NCBI RefSeq assembly: GCF_001306115.1
Contig: NZ_LGCL01000015.1
Span: 310,001-374,000, forward strand
Direction: 5' to 3'
Origin: Ornatilinea apprima
Lineage (GTDB): Bacteria > Chloroflexota > Anaerolineae > Anaerolineales > Anaerolineaceae
DNA length: 64,000 nucleotides
This document shows, piece by piece, positions 15,948 through 24,260 of the stretch; position 1 is the stretch's first letter; each line of letters starts with the position of its first letter. The notes below the pieces were generated by a model that ran no database searches, was not told where the DNA came from, and saw only the letters and a list, made by a program, of their open reading frames with translations. The translations under genes were made by a program, and so were the position numbers.

Positions 15948-16877
15948 ATGAAACGCCGTTTTGTGCCTGTCTTACTCTTTACCCTGCTCAGCCTGCTGCT
16001 GGCCAGCTGCGCGCCCATCGCGCCTACCAGTCCAACGGCTGTCCAGCCAATCATCCTCACCGACGCCCTCGGACGTGAGGTCAGCCTGGCGCAGCCCGCG
16101 CAAAAGATTGTCTCCACCGCCCCCTCCAACAGTGAGATTCTCTTCGCCATTGGCGCGGGCGCGCAGGTCATCGCCCGCGATGACTTCACCAATTACCCCC
16201 CCGAAGCCCTGGACCTGCCCTCGGTGGGCGGGATGAGCGGCTTTAACCTGGAAGCCATCACCGCTTTACAGCCCGACCTGGTGCTGGTGGCCGAAATCAA
16301 CACCGCCGAAGATGTGAAAGCCCTCGAAGACCTGGGCCTCACCGTCTACATGGTTCCCAACCCCACCGATCTGGAAGGCCTCTATACCAACCTGGTCAAC
16401 GTGGGCAAGATGACCGGTCGCGAAGCCGAAGCCGCCGCCCTGGCGGAAGAGCTGAAAGCCCGTGTGGAAGCCGTTACACAGGCGGTGGCCAGCGTGGAAA
16501 CCCGTCCGTCCGTCTTTTATGAGCTGGACGGCTCCGACCCCGCCAAACCCTGGACCAGCGGTCCCGGCACGTTTATTGACCTGCTGATCAACATGGCCGG
16601 CGGGCAAAACGCCGTAACCGTAGACAGCCCCTGGGTGCAACTCTCGCTGGAGGAATTGATCGTAACCGACCCCGATTTTATTCTGCTGGGCGACTCCACC
16701 TGGGGCGGCGTAACCCCCGAAATGGTGGCCGAACGCGCCGGTTGGAATGCCTTATCCGCTGTTCAGAACGGAAAAGTGCTGCCCTTTAATGACGATCTGG
16801 TGGGCCGCCCCGGGCCACGCCTGGTGGATGGCCTGGAAGAACTGGCCAAAATCCTCCACCCCGACCTGGTGAAATAA
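15948..16877 (+). CDS. btuF: Cobalamin ABC transporter substrate-binding lipoprotein
   Basis: The 309-residue protein has a lipoprotein signal (LLSLLLASC, lipid on Cys20) and a periplasmic-binding fold of the BtuF/FhuD class. DALGREVSLAQPAQKIVSTAPSNSEILFAIGAG and the middle signature ITALQPDLVLV are typical. A permease and an ATPase follow in the same direction, and a cobalamin riboswitch precedes it, so the ligand is most likely cobalamin or a corrinoid rather than a siderophore. The AAGGA ribosome-binding site lies about ten bases before the start. In a bacterium without an outer membrane the lipoprotein would be anchored on the outer face of the cell membrane. Confidence 0.93.
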   Translation: MKRRFVPVLLFTLLSLLLASCAPIAPTSPTAVQPIILTDALGREVSLAQPAQKIVSTAPSNSEILFAIGAGAQVIARDDFTNYPPEALDLPSVGGMSGFNLEAITALQPDLVLVAEINTAEDVKALEDLGLTVYMVPNPTDLEGLYTNLVNVGKMTGREAEAAALAEELKARVEAVTQAVASVETRPSVFYELDGSDPAKPWTSGPGTFIDLLINMAGGQNAVTVDSPWVQLSLEELIVTDPDFILLGDSTWGGVTPEMVAERAGWNALSAVQNGKVLPFNDDLVGRPGPRLVDGLEELAKILHPDLVK

Positions 16878-16879
16878 AC

Positions 16880-17911
16880 ATGCCCATGCTCACTGCCCGC
16901 CGTATCCCGCTCATTCCCCTGCTGTTGCTGGCAGCCTGCCTGATCGCCAGCGTGGCGGTGGGCAGTGTCTTCATTCCTCCCACCACCCTGCTGGGGTTAT
17001 TGGGCGCTCGTCTCAGCGGCCAAACCATCCCCGCCGACTGGCAGCCCTTTGCCGCCATCATCTTTGACCTGCGCTTACCGCGCACGGTTCTCATCGCCCT
17101 CACCGGGGCGGCCCTGGCAGGCAGCGGCGCGTCGTACCAGGGGCTTTTCCGCAATCCACTGGCCGACCCCTACCTGATTGGGGTGGCTTCTGGCGCGGGG
17201 CTGGGCGCGGTTCTGGCAATGAGCGTGCGCTGGCCTTATACCCTGTGGGGGCTGCTGGCCATTCCCACCTTTGCCTTTCTTACCGCCCTGCTCACCGTGC
17301 TGGTGGTGTACCAGCTGGCGCGGGTGGGCGCTACCCTGCCCATCACCAACCTGATTCTGGCTGGCGTGGCTATCAGCTCTTTTACCACCGCTCTCACCTC
17401 TTACCTGATGATCAACGCCAGCGGTGAGCTGCGCCGCGCCCTGGTCTGGTTGTTGGGCGGCGCCTCGCAGACTGGCTGGCAGCCGGTGCTGGTTATTTTT
17501 CCCTTCATTCTTGTGGGCCTCGGCATTCTTGCCAGTTTGGGGCACGCCCTGAATGTTCTGCAATTTGGCGATGAACAGGCCCAACAGTTGGGGCTGCCGG
17601 TCAACCGCGTCCGATGGCTGGTGATTCTGGCCGCATCGCTCACCACTGCCGCGGCGGTTTCCTTTGCCGGCATCATTGGATTTGTGGGCTTGATTGTGCC
17701 CCACACCGTGCGCCTCATCTGGGGGCCCGATTACCGCCGCCTCATCCCGCTTTCGATTGTTAACGGCGCGACGCTCTTGTTGTGCGCCGATATCCTCGCC
17801 CGCCTGGTGCTCGCCCCCCGCGAAGTGCCGGTGGGAATTATCACCGCGATGGCCGGAGCGCCTTTCTTTTTGTGGGTGCTGCGCCGCGCGAAACAACAGA
17901 ACTATTGGTGA
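16880..17911 (+). CDS. btuC: Cobalamin ABC transporter permease (FecCD/BtuC family)
   Basis: The 343-residue protein has about ten hydrophobic helices and the FecCD/BtuC signatures: LRLPRTVLIALTGAALAGSG, YQGLFRNPLADPYLIGVASGAGLGA, NLILAGVAISSF, and the C-terminal VSFAGIIGFVGLIVPHTVR plus REVPVGIITAMAGAPFF. The VGLIVPHTVR region contacts the ATPase. Vitamin B12 is the inferred substrate from the riboswitch. Its start follows the btuF stop by two bases, and its TGA stop lies four bases before the ATPase start, a tight translationally coupled operon. Confidence 0.94.
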   Translation: MPMLTARRIPLIPLLLLAACLIASVAVGSVFIPPTTLLGLLGARLSGQTIPADWQPFAAIIFDLRLPRTVLIALTGAALAGSGASYQGLFRNPLADPYLIGVASGAGLGAVLAMSVRWPYTLWGLLAIPTFAFLTALLTVLVVYQLARVGATLPITNLILAGVAISSFTTALTSYLMINASGELRRALVWLLGGASQTGWQPVLVIFPFILVGLGILASLGHALNVLQFGDEQAQQLGLPVNRVRWLVILAASLTTAAAVSFAGIIGFVGLIVPHTVRLIWGPDYRRLIPLSIVNGATLLLCADILARLVLAPREVPVGIITAMAGAPFFLWVLRRAKQQNYW

Positions 17912-17915
17912 TGCC

Positions 17916-18695
17916 ATGCTCCATGTAAAAAACCTGAGTGTCTCTTATTCCGGCCAGCGCGTTCTCAGCCATATCGACTTGCGCGTCGCGCGCGGGGAAA
18001 TTTTGGGCGTGATCGGCCCCAACGGCGTGGGCAAATCGACCCTCATCCGCGCCCTGAGCGCGTCCATCCCCGTTGAGCAGGGGACGGTAACCGTGTTGGG
18101 GCAAGATGTCTCCACTCTGCCCACAGACGCGCGCGCCCGCCTGATCGCCGTTGTGCCCCAGGCCCGCGCCCTGCCGCCCGCCTTCACCGGCTGGGAAGTG
18201 GTCTTGCTGGGGCGCACCCCCCATATTGGCTGGCTGGGCAACCTTTCTGCCCACGACCAGGAGATTGCCCGCCTGGCCATGCAGCGCACCGATACCCTGC
18301 ACCTGGCCAAGCGCCATGTGGCCGAAATGTCCGGCGGGGAGCAGCAGCGGCTGCTGCTGGCGCGCGCTTTGTGCCAGTCATCGCCTGTGCTGCTGCTCGA
18401 TGAGCCCACCACCCACCTCGACCTCAAGTACCAGTACAACCTGCTCGATCTGGTGCGCCGCCTGGCGCGCGAAGTCGGGCTGACCATTCTGCTTACCCTG
18501 CACGACCTCAACCTGGTCTCGCGCTACACCGACCGCGTGGCCCTGCTGGTGGACGGCCGCCTGGAAGCCCTCGATACCCCCGCGAAGGTGCTCACCGCCA
18601 GCCTGTTGAGCCGCGCCTACCAGATTCCGCTCATTGTCATCGCCGACCGGCAGAGCGGTCAGGCAGCCATCTTGCCGGCCTCGCGCGCGTCCTGA
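17916..18695 (+). CDS. btuD: Cobalamin ABC transporter ATP-binding protein
   Basis: The 259-residue ATPase has all ABC motifs: Walker A GPNGVGKSTLIRAL, Q-loop VVPQARALPPAFTGWE, the signature MSGGEQQRLLLARAL, Walker B VLLLDEPTTHLDL and the switch histidine in LLTLHDLNL. It powers the BtuCD importer. The start is ATG at 17916. A longer open frame extends into the permease gene in another frame and is not used. The C-terminal 40 residues (ITPLIV-type linker and an Ala/Ser tail) are longer than in E. coli BtuD. Confidence 0.94.
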   Translation: MLHVKNLSVSYSGQRVLSHIDLRVARGEILGVIGPNGVGKSTLIRALSASIPVEQGTVTVLGQDVSTLPTDARARLIAVVPQARALPPAFTGWEVVLLGRTPHIGWLGNLSAHDQEIARLAMQRTDTLHLAKRHVAEMSGGEQQRLLLARALCQSSPVLLLDEPTTHLDLKYQYNLLDLVRRLAREVGLTILLTLHDLNLVSRYTDRVALLVDGRLEALDTPAKVLTASLLSRAYQIPLIVIADRQSGQAAILPASRAS

Positions 18696-18739
18696 GAATT
18701 ACCCGCCAATTCCTTTCTCGCCGCCGGCGCGGTTCGCGG

Positions 18740-18745
18740 TATACT
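18740..18745 (+). promoter_or_regulatory. -10 box (TATACT) directly upstream of the nucleotidase start
   Basis: TATACT lies eight bases before ATG 18754, so transcription would start at or next to the start codon. No clear -35 box is visible. Confidence 0.4.
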
Positions 18746-18753
18746 TGGGCAGT

Positions 18754-19395
18754 ATGCACATCCAAACCTTACTGATTGACCTCGACGATACCATCTACCC
18801 GCCCCGCGACGGCATCTGGGACGCCATCGGCACGCGCATCAACTCCTTCATTCATAACCAGATCCATCTCCCTCCCGAACAGATATCCCAGCTTCGCGAC
18901 CGTCTGTACCTTGAATACGGCACCACCCTGCGCGGCCTGCAGATCGAATACGGCATTGACCCCCACCAATATCTGGACTACGTCCACGATATACCGTTAA
19001 AGGAATTGCTCACCCCCAACCCGCGCCTGCAAGACGTTTTTTCCAACCTGCCGCAGCGCAAAATCATTTTCACCAACTCCGACCGCAACCACTCGACCCG
19101 CGTGCTGGATTTCTTCAATATCCGGCCATATTTTGAGCGCATTATCGACGTTCTGGACGTGGCCCCTTACTGCAAGCCCAACCCTGAGGCCTTTGAAGCC
19201 GCCTTGCGCATCGCGGGCGTCTCCGATCTCTCCGCCTGCGCCATCGTCGACGACAACGTTCGCAACATTCAGGCTGCCGCGCAAATGGGGCTGTTCAGCG
19301 TGCATGTGGGCCCGCCAGAAAAAGCACCCGCCGCCGCCCACCGCAGCATTGCCCGCATCGAAGACCTGCCCGCCGTCCTGCAAAACCAAGCCTAA
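18754..19395 (+). CDS. Pyrimidine 5'-nucleotidase-like HAD hydrolase
   Basis: The 213-residue protein starts with a canonical HAD motif I LLIDLDDTIYPP, has motif II IIFTNSDRN, motif III with lysine in PYCKPNPEAFE, and motif IV AIVDDNVRNIQAA. The sequence IDLDDTIYPPRDGIW and its length match the SDT1/pyrimidine 5'-nucleotidase subgroup, which removes phosphate from UMP and CMP. The natural substrate is inferred only. ATG 18754 has no ribosome-binding site but a TATACT box just upstream, suggesting a leaderless message. A longer frame starting at 18634 overlaps btuD and is not supported. A YcaQ-like gene follows after 28 bases. Confidence 0.82.
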   Translation: MHIQTLLIDLDDTIYPPRDGIWDAIGTRINSFIHNQIHLPPEQISQLRDRLYLEYGTTLRGLQIEYGIDPHQYLDYVHDIPLKELLTPNPRLQDVFSNLPQRKIIFTNSDRNHSTRVLDFFNIRPYFERIIDVLDVAPYCKPNPEAFEAALRIAGVSDLSACAIVDDNVRNIQAAAQMGLFSVHVGPPEKAPAAAHRSIARIEDLPAVLQNQA

Positions 19396-19423
19396 TCCTT
19401 CACGCCCTGTTTTTTCACAGTCT

Positions 19424-20653
19424 ATGGCCATCCTCCAGCTTACCCCCTCCCAAGCGCGCCGATACCTGCTCCAATACCAGGGGCTTTACCCCGCGGCCAA
19501 ATGGCAGGGGAAAAGCGGTATTATGGCGTTCATCCGCAAAGTGGGCTGCGTGCAGTTCGACCCGCTCAACATTGCCGGCCACAACCACGAGCTGGTGCTG
19601 CACGCGCGCGTCGAAGATTTCTCCCCCGCCGATTTGAAATCCCTTTTATATGAAGACCGCCGCCTGCTGGACGGCTGGGACAAGATGATGTCAATTTACT
19701 GCGTGGAAGACTGGCCGTACTTCCAGCGCTATCGCGACCATTATCACCGCCGCCTGAACGCCCCGCACCGCCCGGCCGCGGACGTGCTGCCGCAGGTGCG
19801 CGCTGCCCTGCAAGAGCGCGGTCCGCTCTCTTCCAAAGACCTGGATATCAACCACACCGTGGACTGGTTCTGGGCCCCCACCCGCGCCGCGCGCGCCGCC
19901 CTGGAAAGCATGTACTATTGGGGCGAGCTGGTCATTCACCACAAAATTCACACCCGCAAGGTCTACGACTTTGCCCACCGCTGCCTGCCAGCCGGCCTGC
20001 TCAACACTCCCGATCCCAACCCACGCGATGAAGATTATTTCGCCTGGCACGTCGCCCGCCGCGTGCGAAGCGTGGGCCTGCTCTGGAACCGCGCCGGAGA
20101 CGCCTGGCTGGGCATTCTCGGCCTGAAAGCGAGTCAACGCGAAGCCGCGCTGCAGCGCCTGGCCGCAGACAAGCAACTGGTGGAGATAGCCGTGGAAGGT
20201 ATTCCCTACCCCTTCTACGCCCCCACCGAAAGCCTGCCCCTGTTAGAATCCATCCCTGATCAGAACGGCCTGCCCGACCGGGTCTCGTTTTTGGCTCCGC
20301 TCGACAACCTGCTGTGGGACCGGCGCATGATTCAGGCGCTGTTCAATTTCAATTACCGCTGGGAGGTGTATAAGCCGGTTACAGAACGCCAATACGGCTA
20401 CTATGTTCTCCCGGTTCTGTTCGGCGAGAACCTGGTGGCGCGCATTGAGCCGCGCCTGGAGAAGAAAACCCGCGAGCTGGTGGTCCTCAACTGGTGGTGG
20501 GAAGAAACCCGTCCGCCACGCGCGCTGTTTCAGCCTCAGCTTCAGGCCGCCCTGCAGCGTCTGGCGTCTTTCCTCAGCGCCAAATCCCTGCGCTTATCGC
20601 CCCAGGCCAGCCTGTCGTTGGAAATGGAGCCCAATCCATACTTTGCCGAATAA
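19424..20653 (+). CDS. YcaQ/AlkX-type winged-helix DNA glycosylase
   Basis: The 409-residue protein (E. coli YcaQ is about the same length) has a winged-helix DNA-binding start, LTPSQARRYLLQYQGL, and the conserved KVGCVQFDPLNIAG. VQFD fits the Q-x-D catalytic motif reported for this subgroup of interstrand-crosslink glycosylases. Other matches are VEDWPYFQRYRDHYHRR, LNTPDPNPRDEDYFAWHVARRV and the C-terminal FLAPLDNLLWDRRMI. The predicted role is unhooking DNA crosslinks or removing bulky alkyl adducts. The start is ATG 19424; the longer frame beginning at 19133 overlaps the HAD gene and would not encode a related N-terminus. No ribosome-binding site is obvious. Confidence 0.85.
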   Translation: MAILQLTPSQARRYLLQYQGLYPAAKWQGKSGIMAFIRKVGCVQFDPLNIAGHNHELVLHARVEDFSPADLKSLLYEDRRLLDGWDKMMSIYCVEDWPYFQRYRDHYHRRLNAPHRPAADVLPQVRAALQERGPLSSKDLDINHTVDWFWAPTRAARAALESMYYWGELVIHHKIHTRKVYDFAHRCLPAGLLNTPDPNPRDEDYFAWHVARRVRSVGLLWNRAGDAWLGILGLKASQREAALQRLAADKQLVEIAVEGIPYPFYAPTESLPLLESIPDQNGLPDRVSFLAPLDNLLWDRRMIQALFNFNYRWEVYKPVTERQYGYYVLPVLFGENLVARIEPRLEKKTRELVVLNWWWEETRPPRALFQPQLQAALQRLASFLSAKSLRLSPQASLSLEMEPNPYFAE

Positions 20654-20657
20654 CCTT

Positions 20658-20685
20658 TTGCATGCTCTTATCCATAATTTAGAAT
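20658..20685 (+). promoter_or_regulatory. Sigma70-type promoter for the S41 protease gene
   Basis: TTGCAT at 20658-20663 and TAGAAT at 20680-20685, spacer 16, about 55 bases before the start codon. Confidence 0.5.
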
Positions 20686-20739
20686 CTTATGATAGGCTTA
20701 AGCAGTACAATGCTTGATAAATTATCGGAGATACGCTGA

Positions 20740-21990
20740 ATGAAAACTCGCAGCATTTTTTTAATCTTGCTCATGGCCGCCATCACCCTGGCTGCATTTC
20801 TGGGTGGGGCACTGGCAGGCTGGGCATACCTGGCGTACCAGAACGGCAGCCCCGCAAATCTCAATGGGGGGTCCTTATTCTCACAACTCCCCTGGAACAA
20901 AAGTGAAGGCGATGCTCCCACCACCGAGGAAATCTTTGCACCATTTTGGGAAGCATGGGACATCGTTCACAGGGATTATATCGACCAGCCGGTTGATGAC
21001 GTCGCCCTCATGCGTGGGGCCATCCGCGGCATGCTGGCTGCCCTGGGCGACCAGCATACCAGTTACATGGACCCGCTTGAATTTGAACAGGCCAACCAGC
21101 CGCTCAACGGCAGCTACGAGGGCATTGGCGCGTTTGTTGACACCACGCAGGAGTACCTGACCATCATCAGCCCTATGCCCAATTCCCCCGCGGAAAAAGC
21201 CGGGCTTAAACCCGATGACCAGATCATCGCCGTGGACGGAGAGGACATCACCCAGCTGGCTCCCGATCTGGTTCTGCGCCGCGTGCTGGGGCCTGCTGGA
21301 ACGGTTGTGGTGTTGACCATCCAGCGCGAAGGCGAGGCCGAACCATTTGATGTTTCCATCACTCGCGCGGAAATCGAGCTGGCCAGCGTATATGGCGAAA
21401 TGGTGGAAGGCGAGAATATTGCCTACATCCAGCTCACCACTTTCGGCGAGCGCACCCGAGAAGAACTGCGCAGCTCGCTGGAAGAGCTTTTGGCGCAGAA
21501 CCCCGATGGGTTGATTCTGGACCTGCGCTACAACGGCGGCGGCTACCTGAATACCGCCATCGACGTGATTTCTGAGTTCATCCCCAAAGACGAACTGGTA
21601 ATGATTGAAGATTACGGCAACGGCCAGCGCGAGATGTACTATTCGCGCGGCGGAGGCCTGGCCACCCAGATTCCTCTGGTTGTGCTGGTCAATGAGGGGT
21701 CTGCCTCCGCCTCCGAAATCACCGCTGGCGCCATTCAAGACCTGGAGCGCGGCCTGCTGGTAGGCACCACCACCTTTGGCAAAGGCTCGGTCCAAAATTG
21801 GATTCCGCTCAAAAATGAACAGGGCGCGGTGCGCGTGACCATCGCTCGGTGGTATACTCCTGATGAGCGCCAGATCCATGAAGTGGGCATTGAGCCCGAT
21901 TTTTCAGTGGAAATTACGGAAGAAGATGTTGAGAACAACCTCGACCCTCAGCTTGAAAAAGCCGTCGAGCTGCTTAAGGCTCAATCGTAG
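20740..21990 (+). CDS. S41 family C-terminal processing peptidase with PDZ domain
   Basis: The 416-residue protein has an N-terminal signal anchor (LILLMAAITLAAFLGGALAGWAY), a PDZ domain at about 130-210 (GIGAFVDTTQEYLTIISPMP, SPAEKAGLKPDDQIIAVDGEDI) and the S41 catalytic core. The serine nucleophile is in LVNEGSASASEITAGA and the general-base lysine in GTTTFGKGSVQ. Such enzymes cleave C-terminal tails of envelope proteins. The protein is shorter than E. coli Prc but close to CtpA/CtpB. CGGAG lies near the ATG. The gene appears to be transcribed alone and is followed by a separate promoter. Confidence 0.92.
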   Translation: MKTRSIFLILLMAAITLAAFLGGALAGWAYLAYQNGSPANLNGGSLFSQLPWNKSEGDAPTTEEIFAPFWEAWDIVHRDYIDQPVDDVALMRGAIRGMLAALGDQHTSYMDPLEFEQANQPLNGSYEGIGAFVDTTQEYLTIISPMPNSPAEKAGLKPDDQIIAVDGEDITQLAPDLVLRRVLGPAGTVVVLTIQREGEAEPFDVSITRAEIELASVYGEMVEGENIAYIQLTTFGERTREELRSSLEELLAQNPDGLILDLRYNGGGYLNTAIDVISEFIPKDELVMIEDYGNGQREMYYSRGGGLATQIPLVVLVNEGSASASEITAGAIQDLERGLLVGTTTFGKGSVQNWIPLKNEQGAVRVTIARWYTPDERQIHEVGIEPDFSVEITEEDVENNLDPQLEKAVELLKAQS

Positions 21991-22064
21991 TTGGTGGATC
22001 ACCCGCAAGACCGCAGCGCACGTCAAGGCGCGCATTCTCTCCAGCGGTATTCTGCGTTTCTTAA

Positions 22065-22093
22065 TTGACAGTTCAGGGTCAGCAGTGTATAAT
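22065..22093 (+). promoter_or_regulatory. Consensus sigma70-type promoter for the S1 protein gene
   Basis: Perfect TTGACA (22065-22070) and perfect TATAAT (22088-22093) with an optimal 17-base spacer, 40 bases before the start codon. Together with the serS promoter this suggests strong constitutive expression. Confidence 0.88.
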
Positions 22094-22132
22094 TGATCCT
22101 CGCTGAAAAAAATCGATGGGAGTGTGTTTAAT

Positions 22133-23002
22133 ATGGAATCTAACGTTGTGGCGAATGAAGATCGCCCAGAAATCAAGCCAAAGATGCAATTTACAGGTAA
22201 GGTGATGAAAACCAGCCTGGCGGGAGCATTGATCGACGTCGGTGTGGGAACGCCGGCGGTGATGCATGTCTCGCAGATGATTAACACGAATGACCCCAAA
22301 GTGGTGGTCAATCGTGTCGACGAAGTCCTCAAAGAGGGCGACGAGGTTGAAGTTTACGTTCACCGCGTAAAAGACGACCACATCGAATTGACCATGATCA
22401 AACCGCTGGACCTGGAATGGCGCGAGATCAAAAAAGGCATGACCGTCAAAGGCAAAGTGGTGCGCCTGGAGAAATTTGGCGCCTTTGTTGAGATCGGCGC
22501 CGAGCGCCCTGGCCTGGTTCACATCAGTGAAATGGCTCACGGCTACGTCCGCCAGCCCTCCGACATGCTCAAAGAAGGCGATGAAGTTGAAGCCGAAGTT
22601 TTGGAAGTCAACCGCCGCAAGAAACAAATCAAACTGAGCATGAAGGCCCTCCAGCCGGTGCCCGAAGAAAAAGAAGAAGCCCCCGTTTCTGCCGGCAAGA
22701 GCCAGCAGGCGTTTGAAACTGGTGAAAGAACCGCCCGCGCTCCGCGCACCAGCGCCCCGCGCCCCAAGAAACCCCGCAAACAGCGTGAAAAATTTGACGG
22801 CGGCGAGATTTCTTACGAGTTCAACAGCACGCCCGAAGGCAAAACCGAGCCGACCTTCATGGAAATCGCCATGCGCGAAGCCATGGAACGCGCCAAGAGC
22901 CGCAAGCAGCAGGCTGAACGATCCAAACGCGAAAAATCAGTTTCTTCCGAACAAGAGAAGATTCTGGCTCGCACGCTGGAACAGAAGAGCACCGAAGAGT
23001 AA
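22133..23002 (+). CDS. S1 RNA-binding domain protein (two S1 domains)
   Basis: The 289-residue protein contains two S1 OB-fold domains. The first (about 20-90) has MQFTGKVMKTSLAGALIDVG and PAVMHVSQM; the second (about 100-175) is a textbook S1 domain with VKGKVVRLEKFGAFVEIG and PGLVHISEMAHG. The C-terminal 110 residues are a charged tail rich in Lys, Arg, Glu and Pro. It resembles short RpsA-like proteins with two or three S1 repeats and may bind mRNA or the ribosome. ATG 22133 is chosen since GGGAG lies about ten bases before it; a GTG at 22124 would sit too close. A perfect promoter and a strong terminator bracket it as a single-gene unit. Confidence 0.88.
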   Translation: MESNVVANEDRPEIKPKMQFTGKVMKTSLAGALIDVGVGTPAVMHVSQMINTNDPKVVVNRVDEVLKEGDEVEVYVHRVKDDHIELTMIKPLDLEWREIKKGMTVKGKVVRLEKFGAFVEIGAERPGLVHISEMAHGYVRQPSDMLKEGDEVEAEVLEVNRRKKQIKLSMKALQPVPEEKEEAPVSAGKSQQAFETGERTARAPRTSAPRPKKPRKQREKFDGGEISYEFNSTPEGKTEPTFMEIAMREAMERAKSRKQQAERSKREKSVSSEQEKILARTLEQKSTEE

Positions 23003-23068
23003 CATCTGGGGAAGATGGCCCCCAACTCGCCATCAAACCACATACTCCCATTCGCTCAAAGCAATTTG

Positions 23069-23098
23069 GCCCCGATGAACTCGGGGCTTTTGCTTTTA
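23069..23098 (+). terminator. Rho-independent terminator after the S1 protein gene
   Basis: GCCCCGA/TCGGGGC stem with a five-base loop, followed by TTTTGCTTTT. Confidence 0.88.
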
Positions 23099-23237
23099 TC
23101 ACCCTCACATCACAGGCCGAGTATCACCAACGTCCTCTCTTTTCAGTTTTTTGCAAAACAGGTGCGCTTGCGTAGAGCAATCGGGTTTACAATAAGCAGC
23201 GAGTTATCAATTCGTGCCTACCCACTCAGGAGTCACA

Positions 23238-23975
23238 ATGAAGAAATATACCATTCTCCTTGCGGGCGCCCTTTTGTTGGGCTTGCTGCTGGCAGCCTGC
23301 GCGGCCCCCGCGCCCGCCGTGGAACCTACTGTCGCCCCACCGGCAGAGCTTCCCACCGCCACCCTGGCGCCTACATCAACGCCAACCACTATTCCCCCTA
23401 CCGCCACCCCTTTGCCAACCGATACCCCCGAACCCACGCCCACCCCTCAACTGGCCCTGGAAGCGGACGGTTTCTCGGCCTGGTGCCTGCCGCAAGACTC
23501 TCTGGACGACCCGGCCAGCTTTGCCATGCCCGAATACGCGCAGGTGGCACAAATCGTAGACGGCCTGCCCGAACTGATTACCGAAGTGAAAAGCTGCACC
23601 TTTTTGTTCCAGTTCAACCAACCTGCCCCCGCAGGGCTGGTGCTGGAAATGTACGACACCCGCGAAACGCCCTTCTTAAGTTTTGAGCTGCAAACCAACC
23701 CAGACGAACCGCGCCAGGCCCTGGCCTATTCGGTTAATCCGTATGTCATCGATCCTCCGTTTTGGACCATCGACTACAATTTCGTCCTGCGCTCGGCCGG
23801 CGGCGACACCCTGTGGGAAAGCCCGGTGCGCTTCCGCCGCGGCTGGACGCCCAAACTGTGCTGGGGCGGCGTTTGGCCCGACCCGGCCACCCTCGACTGC
23901 CCCTGGCTGGGAGAAGCGCACCCCTGGGATGCGTGGTATGGGTTTGAAGAGCCCTACCCCGACGGGATTCGCTGA
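23238..23975 (+). CDS. Hypothetical lipoprotein with a Thr/Pro-rich linker
   Basis: The 245-residue protein has a lipoprotein signal (ALLLGLLLAACAAP), then about 45 residues of Thr/Pro/Ala linker (TPTTIPPTATPLPTDTPEPT), and a folded domain from about residue 75. The domain has no family I can name. It has several cysteines (WCLPQ, SCTFLF, LCWGG, DCPWLG), which could form disulfides on the cell surface. ATG 23238 is preferred because CAGGAG precedes it closely; an upstream in-frame start at 23214 has none. It lies between the S1 gene terminator and the pyrG leader. Confidence 0.72.
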   Translation: MKKYTILLAGALLLGLLLAACAAPAPAVEPTVAPPAELPTATLAPTSTPTTIPPTATPLPTDTPEPTPTPQLALEADGFSAWCLPQDSLDDPASFAMPEYAQVAQIVDGLPELITEVKSCTFLFQFNQPAPAGLVLEMYDTRETPFLSFELQTNPDEPRQALAYSVNPYVIDPPFWTIDYNFVLRSAGGDTLWESPVRFRRGWTPKLCWGGVWPDPATLDCPWLGEAHPWDAWYGFEEPYPDGIR

Positions 23976-23990
23976 TCCGAGTTAACGCTC

Positions 23991-24018
23991 TTGCAAACTG
24001 CTTGAAGTATGGTAAACT
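23991..24018 (+). promoter_or_regulatory. Candidate promoter of the pyrG leader
   Basis: TTGCAA at 23991-23996 and TAAACT at 24013-24018, spacer 16. It lies upstream of two strong hairpins and 243 bases before the pyrG start. Confidence 0.5.
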
Positions 24019-24050
24019 AACTCTGTTAAGTCAAACAACCCCGCAAGTTC

Positions 24051-24105
24051 TAAAGCTTGACCGAAACCGGTAAAAAAAAACGGTACACGTCAGGCTTTAT
24101 TTTTG
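24051..24105 (+). terminator. Hairpin with T-run in the pyrG leader (terminator or attenuator)
   Basis: TAAAGCTTGAC (24051-24061) pairs with GTCAGGCTTTA (24089-24099, one G-T pair), with an inner ACCG/CGGT stem flanking a run of nine A. ATTTTTGG follows. It lies after a candidate promoter, so it may attenuate pyrG; it may instead end the lipoprotein transcript. Confidence 0.6.
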
Positions 24106-24173
24106 GTGATGCGCGTATGAATGTGTTTTTACAACATCAACAGTTTGACCATAAGAACCGACTCAACCACACG

Positions 24174-24206
24174 ATGGGGAGGCGCCGATAAAACGGCCCT
24201 CCCCAT
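24174..24206 (+). promoter_or_regulatory. Second strong hairpin in the pyrG leader
   Basis: ATGGGGAGG and CCTCCCCAT form a nine-base stem extended by a GCCG/CGGC inner stem. It is followed by only a weak T-run (TTTCCTTG) and lies 55 bases before the start codon. Confidence 0.55.
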
Positions 24207-24260
24207 TTCCTTGTTAATCTGGGGTCGATCTGAAATCTATTGTTTTTAGAGGAGACAAGC

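Noticed and set aside
15679..15951. Small open frame of 90 residues before btuF
   Set aside because: It lies inside the cobalamin riboswitch and its terminator.
17694..18695. Longer reading frame for the BtuD ATPase
   Set aside because: The extra 74 residues overlap the permease gene in another frame. ATG 17916 starts directly with the canonical ABC ATPase N-terminus.
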